From Paraburkholderia sp. Ac-20340 (GTDB taxonomy: Bacteria > Pseudomonadota > Gammaproteobacteria > Burkholderiales > Burkholderiaceae), in NCBI RefSeq assembly GCF_017104965.1, contig NZ_JAAGPR010000001.1, positions 597,205-661,204 of the forward strand: a stretch of 64,000 bases of DNA. Direction: 5' to 3'. Shown in pieces: positions 54,651-62,798 of the stretch. A model generated the notes under the pieces. The model saw nothing but the letters and a program-made list of their open reading frames with translations, had not been told where the DNA came from and ran no database searches. Within the stretch, counting starts at the first letter, position 1, and each line of letters begins with the position of its first letter. The translations under genes and the position numbers were made by a program.

Positions 54651-55425
54651 AAAGTTGCGCGCGCATCCATATTGGCTTCGTTCGCCGCGCGGCGAAAAGC
54701 GATTTATCGTCGATTAATCGCTCACGCATCGTTTTGTCATCATATTGAAACGCCTCGCGCGCTTCATGTAGGCCGACAACAAGAACGCGCGCGCCGACGA
54801 GAGCGGCTGCGCGCATCCGGCGCCAGCCATCGCGCCGCCTTCTCGATTAATCGTCGCCTATGGACTCTTTCGCGATGCTCCACCGCCCCGGTTCGCCGTC
54901 GACCGTCGCCACGCGCACCATCTTCGCGCATGGCCTTCCGCTTCCTTTTCGCCACGCAGCCGGATTACGCATCGATTTAGTGCTTCGAGCGCGTTGAGCA
55001 CCGCTTCAGGCGTCCGGCGCGATGCAAGCCGCATCGCGCGCCACGGGCGCCGAACCGGTGCACCGGCCAATCAAGCCGCGCCGCATGAGTTTGCGCGCAT
55101 CGGCATGGAAGTTGCATTGCCTCTTTCAGCCCGATCACCCAGCGCAGCCATGCCGGCCTCGTTGAGCAACGCTCATGCAGCGCTCATGCAACGCTTAGCC
55201 ACGTGCATCCGGCGCGCGTCCACCCGACGTTGCGCCCTGCACCGATGTTTCGATCAGGCGAATCCACCGACGCCGCGCAGCGTGCCCTTCACGGGCCCGC
55301 TGCACGCCCCGGCGGAATTCCGGCGTCACCGATCGGAGCAGCACGCTTGCGTACAACGAGCCAGCGCGGGTCAGGGACAACCTGCCAGCCAGCAGTGAAC
55401 GACAGCAGCGGACGGAAGAACGGAT
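54651..55425. other. Long intergenic region without a supported gene
   Basis: 775 bases. Several frames stay open because of high GC, but none has a ribosome site or recognisable product. It holds a pair of strong palindromes near its start (listed separately). Anything between is unassigned. Confidence 0.4.
54681..54722. repeat. Two adjacent palindromes after the LysR gene
   Basis: TTCGCCGCGCGGCGAA is a perfect 16-base palindrome (54681-54696), followed almost at once by a 25-base near-perfect one (54698-54722) with arms AGCGATT and AATCGCT and an inner ATCG/CGAT. No T run follows, so they look more like operators or fold-back structures than terminators. Confidence 0.65.
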
Positions 55426-56907
55426 ATGACGCAAACATTCTTCAATGAGATGTTCGAGTACGGGGAGTTCGATGTTCGGGGCCTGACTGCCGCGGCGTTT
55501 CCGCAGGCAGGCGAGCCGCGCGCGCATTACCGCGAGTTTCTCGCGTGGATGCGCAGCCAGAGCGAGCATCAGATGCACAAGAAGCGCGCGGAAGCGGACA
55601 CGATCTTCCGCCGCGTGGGCATCACCTTCGCCGTCTATGGCGAGAAGGACGTCACGGGCGCGGGCACCGAGCGCACGATTCCCTTCGACGTGATTCCGCG
55701 CATTTTCCAGCGCGATGAATGGACGCAACTGGAACGCGGCCTGCGCCAGCGCGTGAATGCGCTCAACCGCTTTATCCACGATATCTATCACGGCCAGGAC
55801 ATCGTGCGCGCGGGCATCGTGCCCGCCGACCAGATTCTGCGCAACGCGCAATATCGCCCTGAAATGCAGGGTGTAAACGTCGCGCGCGATATCTATGCGC
55901 ATATCGCCGGCATCGACATCGTGCGCGCGGGCGAAGGCGAGTTCTACGTGCTCGAAGACAATCTGCGCGTGCCTTCCGGCGTCTCGTACATGCTGGAAAA
56001 CCGCAAGATGATGATGCGGCTGTTCCCCGATCTGTTCGTGCGCAATCGCATTGCGCCGGTCGCGCATTACCCGGATCTGCTGCTCGATACCTTGCGCGCC
56101 GCCGCGCCCGCCGGCACCGACAATCCCACCGTCGTGCTGCTCACGCCCGGCATGTACAACTCGGCGTATTTCGAACACGCGTTTCTCGCGCAGCAAATGG
56201 GTATCGAGCTGGTCGAAGGCCAGGATCTGTTCGTCGAAAACGATCACCTCTATATGCGCACGACGCAGGGCCCGCAGCGCGTGGACGTGATCTACCGGCG
56301 CGTGGACGACGATTTCCTCGACCCGCTCGCGTTCCGCTCCGATTCGACGCTCGGCGCAGCGGGCCTCATGAACGTGTACCGCAAGGGCAACGTCACGCTC
56401 TGCAATGCGGTAGGCACCGGTGTCGCCGACGACAAGTCGATCTACCCCTACGTGCCCGACATGGTGCGTTTCTATCTGGGCGAAGAGCCGCTGCTCAACA
56501 ACGTGCCCACGTGGATGTGCCGCAAGCCCGACGATCTGCGTTACGTGCTCGATCATCTGCCCGAACTGGTCGTCAAGGAAACGCATGGCGCGGGCGGCTA
56601 CGGCATGCTGATCGGCCCGGCGGCCACGCGCGCGGAGATCGAGGAATTCCGCGCCGTGCTGATCGCGCATCCCGATAAATACATCGCCCAGCCGACGCTT
56701 TCGCTTTCGACCTGCCCCACCTGGGTGGAGAGCGGCATCGCGCCGCGCCATATCGATCTGCGGCCTTTCGTGCTGTCCGGCCAGGAAGTGCGCATGGTGC
56801 CGGGCGGGCTCACGCGGGTGGCGTTGCGCGAAGGTTCGCTGGTCGTCAATTCGTCGCAGGGCGGCGGCACCAAGGACACCTGGGTGCTGGAGCGACAGGC
56901 GAGCTGA
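55426..56907 (+). CDS. Circularly permuted ATP-grasp protein (COG2308)
   Basis: 493 residues. Two domains of the circularly permuted ATP-grasp type 2 family (formerly DUF404/DUF407). Conserved pieces are IPFDVIPRIF, LEDNLRVPSGVSYMLENR, RRVDDDFLDPLAFRSDS, LVVKETHGAGGYGMLIGP and DLRPFVLSGQEVRMVPGG. The Lys-Glu and Gly-rich loop fits ATP binding. These are predicted amide- or peptide-bond ligases, usually cotranscribed with an alpha-E protein and a transglutaminase, all present here. No reaction has been firmly assigned to the family as far as I know. Confidence 0.9.
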   Translation: MTQTFFNEMFEYGEFDVRGLTAAAFPQAGEPRAHYREFLAWMRSQSEHQMHKKRAEADTIFRRVGITFAVYGEKDVTGAGTERTIPFDVIPRIFQRDEWTQLERGLRQRVNALNRFIHDIYHGQDIVRAGIVPADQILRNAQYRPEMQGVNVARDIYAHIAGIDIVRAGEGEFYVLEDNLRVPSGVSYMLENRKMMMRLFPDLFVRNRIAPVAHYPDLLLDTLRAAAPAGTDNPTVVLLTPGMYNSAYFEHAFLAQQMGIELVEGQDLFVENDHLYMRTTQGPQRVDVIYRRVDDDFLDPLAFRSDSTLGAAGLMNVYRKGNVTLCNAVGTGVADDKSIYPYVPDMVRFYLGEEPLLNNVPTWMCRKPDDLRYVLDHLPELVVKETHGAGGYGMLIGPAATRAEIEEFRAVLIAHPDKYIAQPTLSLSTCPTWVESGIAPRHIDLRPFVLSGQEVRMVPGGLTRVALREGSLVVNSSQGGGTKDTWVLERQAS

Positions 56908-56988
56908 AACCTATACACTCATCAGCAATCCGAATTAACTGGTTCAACCAAACGAATCATCAGCCGATCGCGCCACTCCGGAGGCCCC

Positions 56989-57969
56989 ATGCTGAGCCGC
57001 ACTGCCGAACATCTGTTCTGGATGACCCGCCACACCGCGCGTGCCGATCATCTCGCGCGTCTGCTCGACGCCTGCTATCAGCGCTCCTTGCTGCCCGCGT
57101 ATGCCGGCGCCAGCGAAGCCGAAGACAGCGCCGCGCATAGCTGGCTCACGATCCTGTCGATCGTGGGTCTGGCCGATCACTATCGGCTTTCGCATCACGG
57201 CATCGAGCGCCGCGAGGTGATCGCGTATCTGGGCGCCGATGCGGCGAATCCGTCGTCGATCGTCAGCAGCCTGCGGTTTGCGCGCGAAAACGCGCGCGCC
57301 GTGCGCGGCTGTCTGGGCGCGGAGTTGTGGGAAACGCTCAACGCCACGTGGCTCGATTTGCAGCGTCTTCTCGCCGACGATCTGCACGAGCACGATCCCT
57401 ATGCGTTCTTCGAGTGGATCAAGCAGCGTCTGCATCTCGTGCGCGGCGTGCAACTGGCCGCGCCGGTGCAGAACGAGACCTCCGCGTTCCTGCATCTGGG
57501 CGGCTGCGTGGAGCGCGCCGATCATATGGCGCGCACGCTCGAAGCCCATTGCGAATTGCTCAAGCCGCACGCCTTCGATTATCACGGCGCGAATGCGCTG
57601 CTGCGTGCCGTGTCGGGGCTCGACGCCTATCGCGAGGTGTATCGCGACGCCATCGCGCCCGCGCGCGTCGCGGCCCTGCTGGTTCAATGCCAGGACTGGC
57701 CGGGTTCGCTCGCCGCGAGTCTGGAGGAAATCCGCCGCATTGCCGTGCGGCTGCGCAACGGGCAATCGGCGCAAACCGAACGGCTTGCGCTGCAACTATG
57801 CGAGGAAGTGCGGCAGGCGCCGCTCGACGCCTGGTTCGCGAACGCGCAAACCTCGGCGCTGCGTAGCTGGCTCGTTGCGCTGATCGCGCGCGTCAACGAA
57901 CTGGCGCGCCGCGTCGGCCGCGATCTCGTGCGCCCGGCGATTCCCGAGCCGGTCGCGGCGGCCGCCTGA
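56989..57969 (+). CDS. Alpha-E domain protein (COG2307)
   Basis: 326 residues, all helical, GGAGG before the ATG. MLSRTAEHLFWMTRHTARADH is the alpha-E start (SR.A..LYW..RY.ER), and helices rich in Leu, Arg and Glu follow. It always pairs with the circularly permuted ATP-grasp protein, either as a neighbour or as a fusion; here it is 81 bases downstream. It may supply an acceptor or regulatory subunit. No catalytic residue is visible. Confidence 0.88.
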   Translation: MLSRTAEHLFWMTRHTARADHLARLLDACYQRSLLPAYAGASEAEDSAAHSWLTILSIVGLADHYRLSHHGIERREVIAYLGADAANPSSIVSSLRFARENARAVRGCLGAELWETLNATWLDLQRLLADDLHEHDPYAFFEWIKQRLHLVRGVQLAAPVQNETSAFLHLGGCVERADHMARTLEAHCELLKPHAFDYHGANALLRAVSGLDAYREVYRDAIAPARVAALLVQCQDWPGSLAASLEEIRRIAVRLRNGQSAQTERLALQLCEEVRQAPLDAWFANAQTSALRSWLVALIARVNELARRVGRDLVRPAIPEPVAAAA

Positions 57970-57993
57970 CGCGCGCCGTCGGACCATCCGCAA

Positions 57994-59082
57994 TCAGGTT
58001 TGCGCCGCCGCCGAGATCACGCGATGAACGAAACGCAACTTGTCGATGACCGGCGGGGCCAGCGTGAACGGATAGCCGTCCGGCATGCCCAGGCTGCGGT
58101 TCAGGCTGTTGAGCGCATAGGTCAGCGCAAACCAGCGCGCCATCAGGTTGTCGAAGCTGGCTTCGTCCACCGGCGTCTGGTCGAGCAGCACGGGTTCGTC
58201 GGGGCTGTCGGGCAGGAGCGTCACGCCGCAGGCGGCCGCCGTATCGAGCGTATCGACGAGATGCAGGTAGTGCGCCCAGGTTTCCGCCCAGTCCTCCCAC
58301 GGATGCACCGACGCATACGCGCTCACGTGACGCCCGGCCCAGTCGGGCGCGGGGCCGTTCGCGTAGTGCGTGGCGAGCGCCGCGGCGTAGTCGGCGCGCT
58401 CGTCGCCGAAACATTGCCGGAACGGCTCGATCCAGCGCGTTTCGGCCACCAGCCGGTCGAAATAGTAATGGCCGACCTCGTGCCGGAAATGCCCGAGCAA
58501 GGTGCGATACGGCTCGTGCAGCGACACACGCGTGCTTTCGCGATGGGCGTCGTCGGCTTCGGCGATGTTCATCGTGATGAGGCCGTGGTCGTGGCCGGTG
58601 AGCACGTGCTGGCCATCGCCCATCTCTTCGAGAAACTCGAACTGCAGGCCGTGTTCGGGGTCTTCGGCGCGCGTGGCCAGCGGCAGGCCCAGCGCGCCCA
58701 GCGTGTAGAGCAGGCGCCGTTTGGCCACTTCCAGCCTGTACCAGTAGAGCCGGTTTTCCGGCCGCTCCAGATTGGGAATCGTGCGCGTGAACTGGCAGGC
58801 GCGGCAGAGCGTGTCGTTGGCGTGCGCGGCGTCGTCGGGGATCATGCCGTTGCAGACGTTCTCGACCGCGTAGTTGTGGCACTGGCGAAACAGCGTGCCA
58901 GGCGCCTGCGTGTTCAGGATGCGCCAGCGGCCCTCGCCCGCCTGTTCCAACGCGTCCAACGCTTCAAACGCATGCATTTCACCACTCTGGGGCACATAGC
59001 CCAGACGCGCGTCGCAACGCTCGCAGCGCTCGTTTTCGAAGAACACCAGTTGATTGCAGTGGTCGCAGTGAAACGTCTTCAT
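57994..59082 (-). CDS. Zinc-ribbon putative zinc metallopeptidase
   Basis: 362 residues from the ATG at 59082 (AGGA upstream). An N-terminal zinc ribbon FHCDHCNQLVFFENERCERC has two Cys-x2-Cys pairs. The catalytic helix HEVGH at residues 201-205 (LGHFRHEVGHYYFDRL) marks a gluzincin-like peptidase of the Peptidase_Mx type. It is on the opposite strand from its neighbours in the ATP-grasp cluster and is conserved next to them in related genomes by my recollection. It could process the peptide or protein that the ligases make. Confidence 0.85.
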   Translation of the reverse strand: MKTFHCDHCNQLVFFENERCERCDARLGYVPQSGEMHAFEALDALEQAGEGRWRILNTQAPGTLFRQCHNYAVENVCNGMIPDDAAHANDTLCRACQFTRTIPNLERPENRLYWYRLEVAKRRLLYTLGALGLPLATRAEDPEHGLQFEFLEEMGDGQHVLTGHDHGLITMNIAEADDAHRESTRVSLHEPYRTLLGHFRHEVGHYYFDRLVAETRWIEPFRQCFGDERADYAAALATHYANGPAPDWAGRHVSAYASVHPWEDWAETWAHYLHLVDTLDTAAACGVTLLPDSPDEPVLLDQTPVDEASFDNLMARWFALTYALNSLNRSLGMPDGYPFTLAPPVIDKLRFVHRVISAAAQT

Positions 59083-59243
59083 GGCCGCTTTCCTGTGTTG
59101 GGCGCGAACGGCAGAGCACGCCGCGTGCCGCGTCACACCCGGCGGCACGTTGCCGACGATTGTCATCACCGCCACTCGCACCGTGCGCATCATAAGCGCG
59201 CGTCCAGCCTTTCAATTCATCCCTGTCGAACGAGGAGTCGGGT

Positions 59244-62200
59244 GTGTCCATCCGTGTCGCGTTAAACCATGTCACGCAGTATCGCTATGACCGGCTCGTG
59301 CGCCTCGCGCCGCATGTGGTGCGTCTGCGTCCCGCACCGCATTGCCGCACGCCCATCCTTTCGTATTCGATGCGCGTCGAACCCGCCGATCATTTCGTGA
59401 ACTGGCAGCAGGACCCGTTCGCCAACTATCAGGCGCGGCTCGCCTTTCCGGAGCCGACGCGCGAATTCCGCGTCACGATCGATCTGGTCGCGGAAATGGC
59501 GGTCTACAACCCGTTCGACTTCTTCCTGGAACCGAGCGCCGAGCAGTTCCCCTTCGCCTACACGCCGGAGCTGGCGACCGAACTCGCGCCCTATCTCGCA
59601 CGCAGCGAGCCCACGCCGCGCTTCGCCGCCTTCGTCGAGACCATCGACCGTTCGCCGCGCGCCACGGTCGATTTTCTCGTCGATCTGAACCAGCGGCTGC
59701 AACGCGACATCGGCTATCTCATCCGCATGGAGCCCGGCGTGCAGACGCCCGAGGAAACGCTCGAAAAGCGCTCGGGTTCGTGCCGCGACTCCGGCTGGCT
59801 GATGGTGCAGACGCTGCGCCAACTGGGTCTGGCCGCGCGCTTCGTGTCCGGCTATCTGCTGCAACTGACGCCCGACGTCAAGGCGATCGACGGCCCGCAA
59901 GGCGCCGAAGCCGATTTCACCGATCTGCACGCCTGGTGCGAAGTCTATCTGCCGGGCGCGGGCTGGATCGGCCTCGATCCGACTTCGGGGCTGTTCGCGG
60001 GCGAAGGCCATATTCCCGTCGCCTGCACGCCGGAACCGGGCAGCGCCGCGCCGATTTCGGGCGCGCTGGACGACTGCGAAGTCGAGTTTTCGCACTCGAT
60101 GACGATCACGCGCGTGGAGGAAACGCCGCGCGTGACGCTGCCCTACACCGACGAGCAATGGACGCAGATGCAGGCGATGGGCGAGCAGGTGGACGCCGCG
60201 CTCGCCGCCTCGGACGTGCGCCTGACGATGGGCGGCGAGCCCACTTTCGTGGCCGCCAGCGACCGCGACGCGCCCGAGTGGAACACCGAAGCACTCGGCC
60301 CGACCAAGCGCCGCTACGCCATTTCGCTGATGGACAAACTGCGCGCGCAGTACGGCGCGCGCGGCTTCCTGCACATCGGCCAGGGCAAGTGGTATCCGGG
60401 CGAGCAACTGCCGCGCTGGGCGCTCTCGCTGTTCTGGCGCGCGGACGGCGAGCCGTGCTGGCACGACCCGTCGCTGTTCGCCGACGAGCGCAGCAGCACG
60501 CACCACACGGCCGCCGACGCGCAACGCTTTATCGGCCATCTCGCCGCGAAGCTCGCGGTCGATCCGCAACACGTGCAGCCCGGCTACGAGGACACCTGGT
60601 ATTACCTGTGGCGCGAGCGCCGCCTGCCCGTGAACGTCGATCCGTTCGATTCGCGTCTGGACGACGAACTCGAGCGCGTGCGCCTGCGCCGCGTATTCGA
60701 TACCGGCCTCGATGCGGTCACTGGTTACGTGCTGCCGCTCGAGCCGCTTTCGGCGCGGACCGGCATACAGCCCGCCCTGCAAGGACCGCGCTGGGTCAGC
60801 GGCCCGTGGTTCTTCCGCGACGAGCGCATGTACCTGATTCCCGGCGATTCGCCGATGGGTTACCGGCTGCCGCTCGACTCGCTGCCTTGGGTGTCGGCGG
60901 GCGACTATCCGTGGCAGCACGCGCATGATCCGTTCGGCGCGCCCACGCCGCTGCGCAGCGCCGCCGCATTGCGCATGCAGTATCGCGGCGAAGCGGCCAC
61001 GGTCAAGGGTGATGTCGATGTCGCAACCGCGTACGCCGATCGCGGCGAACGCAATAGCGAACACCACAGCGAACGCAACCCCGACACCGCCCGCCAGCCC
61101 GCGCGCGGCGAATCGGCGGCGTGGATTCGCCGCACGGCGCTGTGCGTGGAAGTGCGCGATCCCGCGCGCGCCGCCGGCCCGCAAGCCGAAGCCGCCGCGT
61201 TCGGCAGCGCGCAAGGCCAGATCCACGTGTTCATGCCGCCGCTCGCGCAACTCGACGATTACCTCGATCTGCTCGCCGCCATCGAAGCCACGGCCGCCGA
61301 TCTCGCGCTGCCCGTGGTGATCGAAGGCTATCCGCCGCCGCGCGACCCGCGCCTGAAGATGCTCCAGGTGACGCCCGACCCCGGCGTGATCGAAGTGAAC
61401 ATCCACCCGTCGTCGAACTGGGGCGAACTGGTCGAGCGCACCGAATTCCTCTATCAGGCCGCGCACGAAACCGCGCTTTCGACCGAGAAGTTCATGCTCG
61501 ACGGCCGCCACACCGGCACCGGCGGCGGCAATCACCTGGTGCTGGGCGGCGCGACGCCCGCCGACAGCCCGTTCCTGCGCCGCCCCGACCTGCTCGCGAG
61601 CCTCGTGGCCTACTGGCACAACCATCCGTCGCTGTCGTATCTGTTCTCGGGGCTCTTTATCGGCCCGACCAGCCAGGCGCCGCGCGTGGACGAAGCGCGC
61701 AACGATCAGGTCTACGAACTCGAAATCGCCTTCGCGGAAATCCAGCGTCAGGTCGATCTGCTGCGCAGTTACGGCGCGCCGGATCAGGCGGCTTCGGCCG
61801 ATAACGGTGCGCGCGTGCCGCCCTGGCTGATCGACCGCGCGCTGCGCAATATCCTCATCGACGTGACCGGCAATACGCACCGCGCCGAGTTCTGTATCGA
61901 CAAGCTCTATTCGCCCGACGGCCCGACCGGCCGCCTCGGTCTGCTGGAACTGCGCGGCTTCGAAATGCCGCCGCACGCGCGCATGAGCCTCGCGCAGCAA
62001 CTGCTGCTGCGCGCGCTGGTCGCGCGTTTCTGGCACGCGCCGTACACGCAGCGTCTGACGCGCTGGGGCACGGCGCTGCACGACCGCTTCATGCTCTCGA
62101 CCTTCGTGAAGATGGATTTCGACGATGTGCTCGCCGAAACCGCCGCGGCGGGCTTCGCGCTCGACCCGGCGTGGTTCGCGCCGCATGTCGAGTTCCGCTT

Positions 62201-62738
62201 CCCGCTGGTGGGCGAGCTGCACACGAGCGGCATCGCGCTCACGCTGCGCCACGCGCTCGAACCGTGGCACGTGATGGGCGAAGAAGGTGCGGGCGGCAGC
62301 ACGGTGCGTTATGTCGATTCGTCGGTGGAGCGCATGGAGGTGAGCGTGCTCGGCATCAACGAAAGCCGCCATCGCGTGAGCGTGAACGGCCACGCGTTGC
62401 CGCTGCAACCGACCGGCCGCGCCGGCGAAAGCGTGGCGGGCGTGCGTTATCGCGCGTGGCAGCAGTCGGCGTCGCTGCATCCGACCATCGGCGTGCATGC
62501 GCCGCTCACGATCGATATCGTCGATACCTGGAGTGGCCGCGCGATCGGCGGATGCCAGTATCATGTAGCGCATCCGGGCGGCCGCAATTATCAGACGTTC
62601 CCGGTCAACGCCTACGAGGCCGAAAGCCGGCGGCGCGCGCGCTTCTTCACGACCGGCCACACGCCGGGTCAGGTCGAATCCGCACCGCCCACGCGCAGCC
62701 TCGAATTCCCGTTCACGCTGGATCTGCGGCAGCCGTAA
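59244..62738 (+). CDS. Transglutaminase-like/DUF2126 protein
   Basis: 1164 residues, GTG start with GAGGAG nearby. Residues 1-100 are the transglutaminase N-terminal domain, and 130-260 the transglutaminase-like core with Cys180 (GSCRDSGW), His229 (DLHAWCEVY) and Asp245 (GLDPTSGL), a complete triad. The large remainder is DUF2126, with GEPTFVAASDRDAPEWN near 330 and WHDPSLFADERSS near 410. Transglutaminase-like proteases cut or link peptide amides. Part of the ATP-grasp/alpha-E group; the other components are alongside. Confidence 0.92.
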   Translation: MSIRVALNHVTQYRYDRLVRLAPHVVRLRPAPHCRTPILSYSMRVEPADHFVNWQQDPFANYQARLAFPEPTREFRVTIDLVAEMAVYNPFDFFLEPSAEQFPFAYTPELATELAPYLARSEPTPRFAAFVETIDRSPRATVDFLVDLNQRLQRDIGYLIRMEPGVQTPEETLEKRSGSCRDSGWLMVQTLRQLGLAARFVSGYLLQLTPDVKAIDGPQGAEADFTDLHAWCEVYLPGAGWIGLDPTSGLFAGEGHIPVACTPEPGSAAPISGALDDCEVEFSHSMTITRVEETPRVTLPYTDEQWTQMQAMGEQVDAALAASDVRLTMGGEPTFVAASDRDAPEWNTEALGPTKRRYAISLMDKLRAQYGARGFLHIGQGKWYPGEQLPRWALSLFWRADGEPCWHDPSLFADERSSTHHTAADAQRFIGHLAAKLAVDPQHVQPGYEDTWYYLWRERRLPVNVDPFDSRLDDELERVRLRRVFDTGLDAVTGYVLPLEPLSARTGIQPALQGPRWVSGPWFFRDERMYLIPGDSPMGYRLPLDSLPWVSAGDYPWQHAHDPFGAPTPLRSAAALRMQYRGEAATVKGDVDVATAYADRGERNSEHHSERNPDTARQPARGESAAWIRRTALCVEVRDPARAAGPQAEAAAFGSAQGQIHVFMPPLAQLDDYLDLLAAIEATAADLALPVVIEGYPPPRDPRLKMLQVTPDPGVIEVNIHPSSNWGELVERTEFLYQAAHETALSTEKFMLDGRHTGTGGGNHLVLGGATPADSPFLRRPDLLASLVAYWHNHPSLSYLFSGLFIGPTSQAPRVDEARNDQVYELEIAFAEIQRQVDLLRSYGAPDQAASADNGARVPPWLIDRALRNILIDVTGNTHRAEFCIDKLYSPDGPTGRLGLLELRGFEMPPHARMSLAQQLLLRALVARFWHAPYTQRLTRWGTALHDRFMLSTFVKMDFDDVLAETAAAGFALDPAWFAPHVEFRFPLVGELHTSGIALTLRHALEPWHVMGEEGAGGSTVRYVDSSVERMEVSVLGINESRHRVSVNGHALPLQPTGRAGESVAGVRYRAWQQSASLHPTIGVHAPLTIDIVDTWSGRAIGGCQYHVAHPGGRNYQTFPVNAYEAESRRRARFFTTGHTPGQVESAPPTRSLEFPFTLDLRQP

Positions 62739-62798
62739 TCGACCTCACCCACAAGCCTCACTGCGAACGCGCCCGGAAGACGGGCGCGCCACACCATC

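Noticed and set aside
54651..55425. Several short open frames in the gene-free stretch
   Set aside because: No ribosome sites, no recognisable domains, and Arg/Ala-rich composition typical of chance frames in GC-rich DNA.
59262..62660. Minus-strand open frame of more than 1,100 codons opposite the transglutaminase/DUF2126 gene
   Set aside because: It is Arg-, Ala- and His-rich with no family motif; long antisense frames are expected opposite GC-rich genes with G/C at third positions, and the plus-strand protein carries a full catalytic triad.
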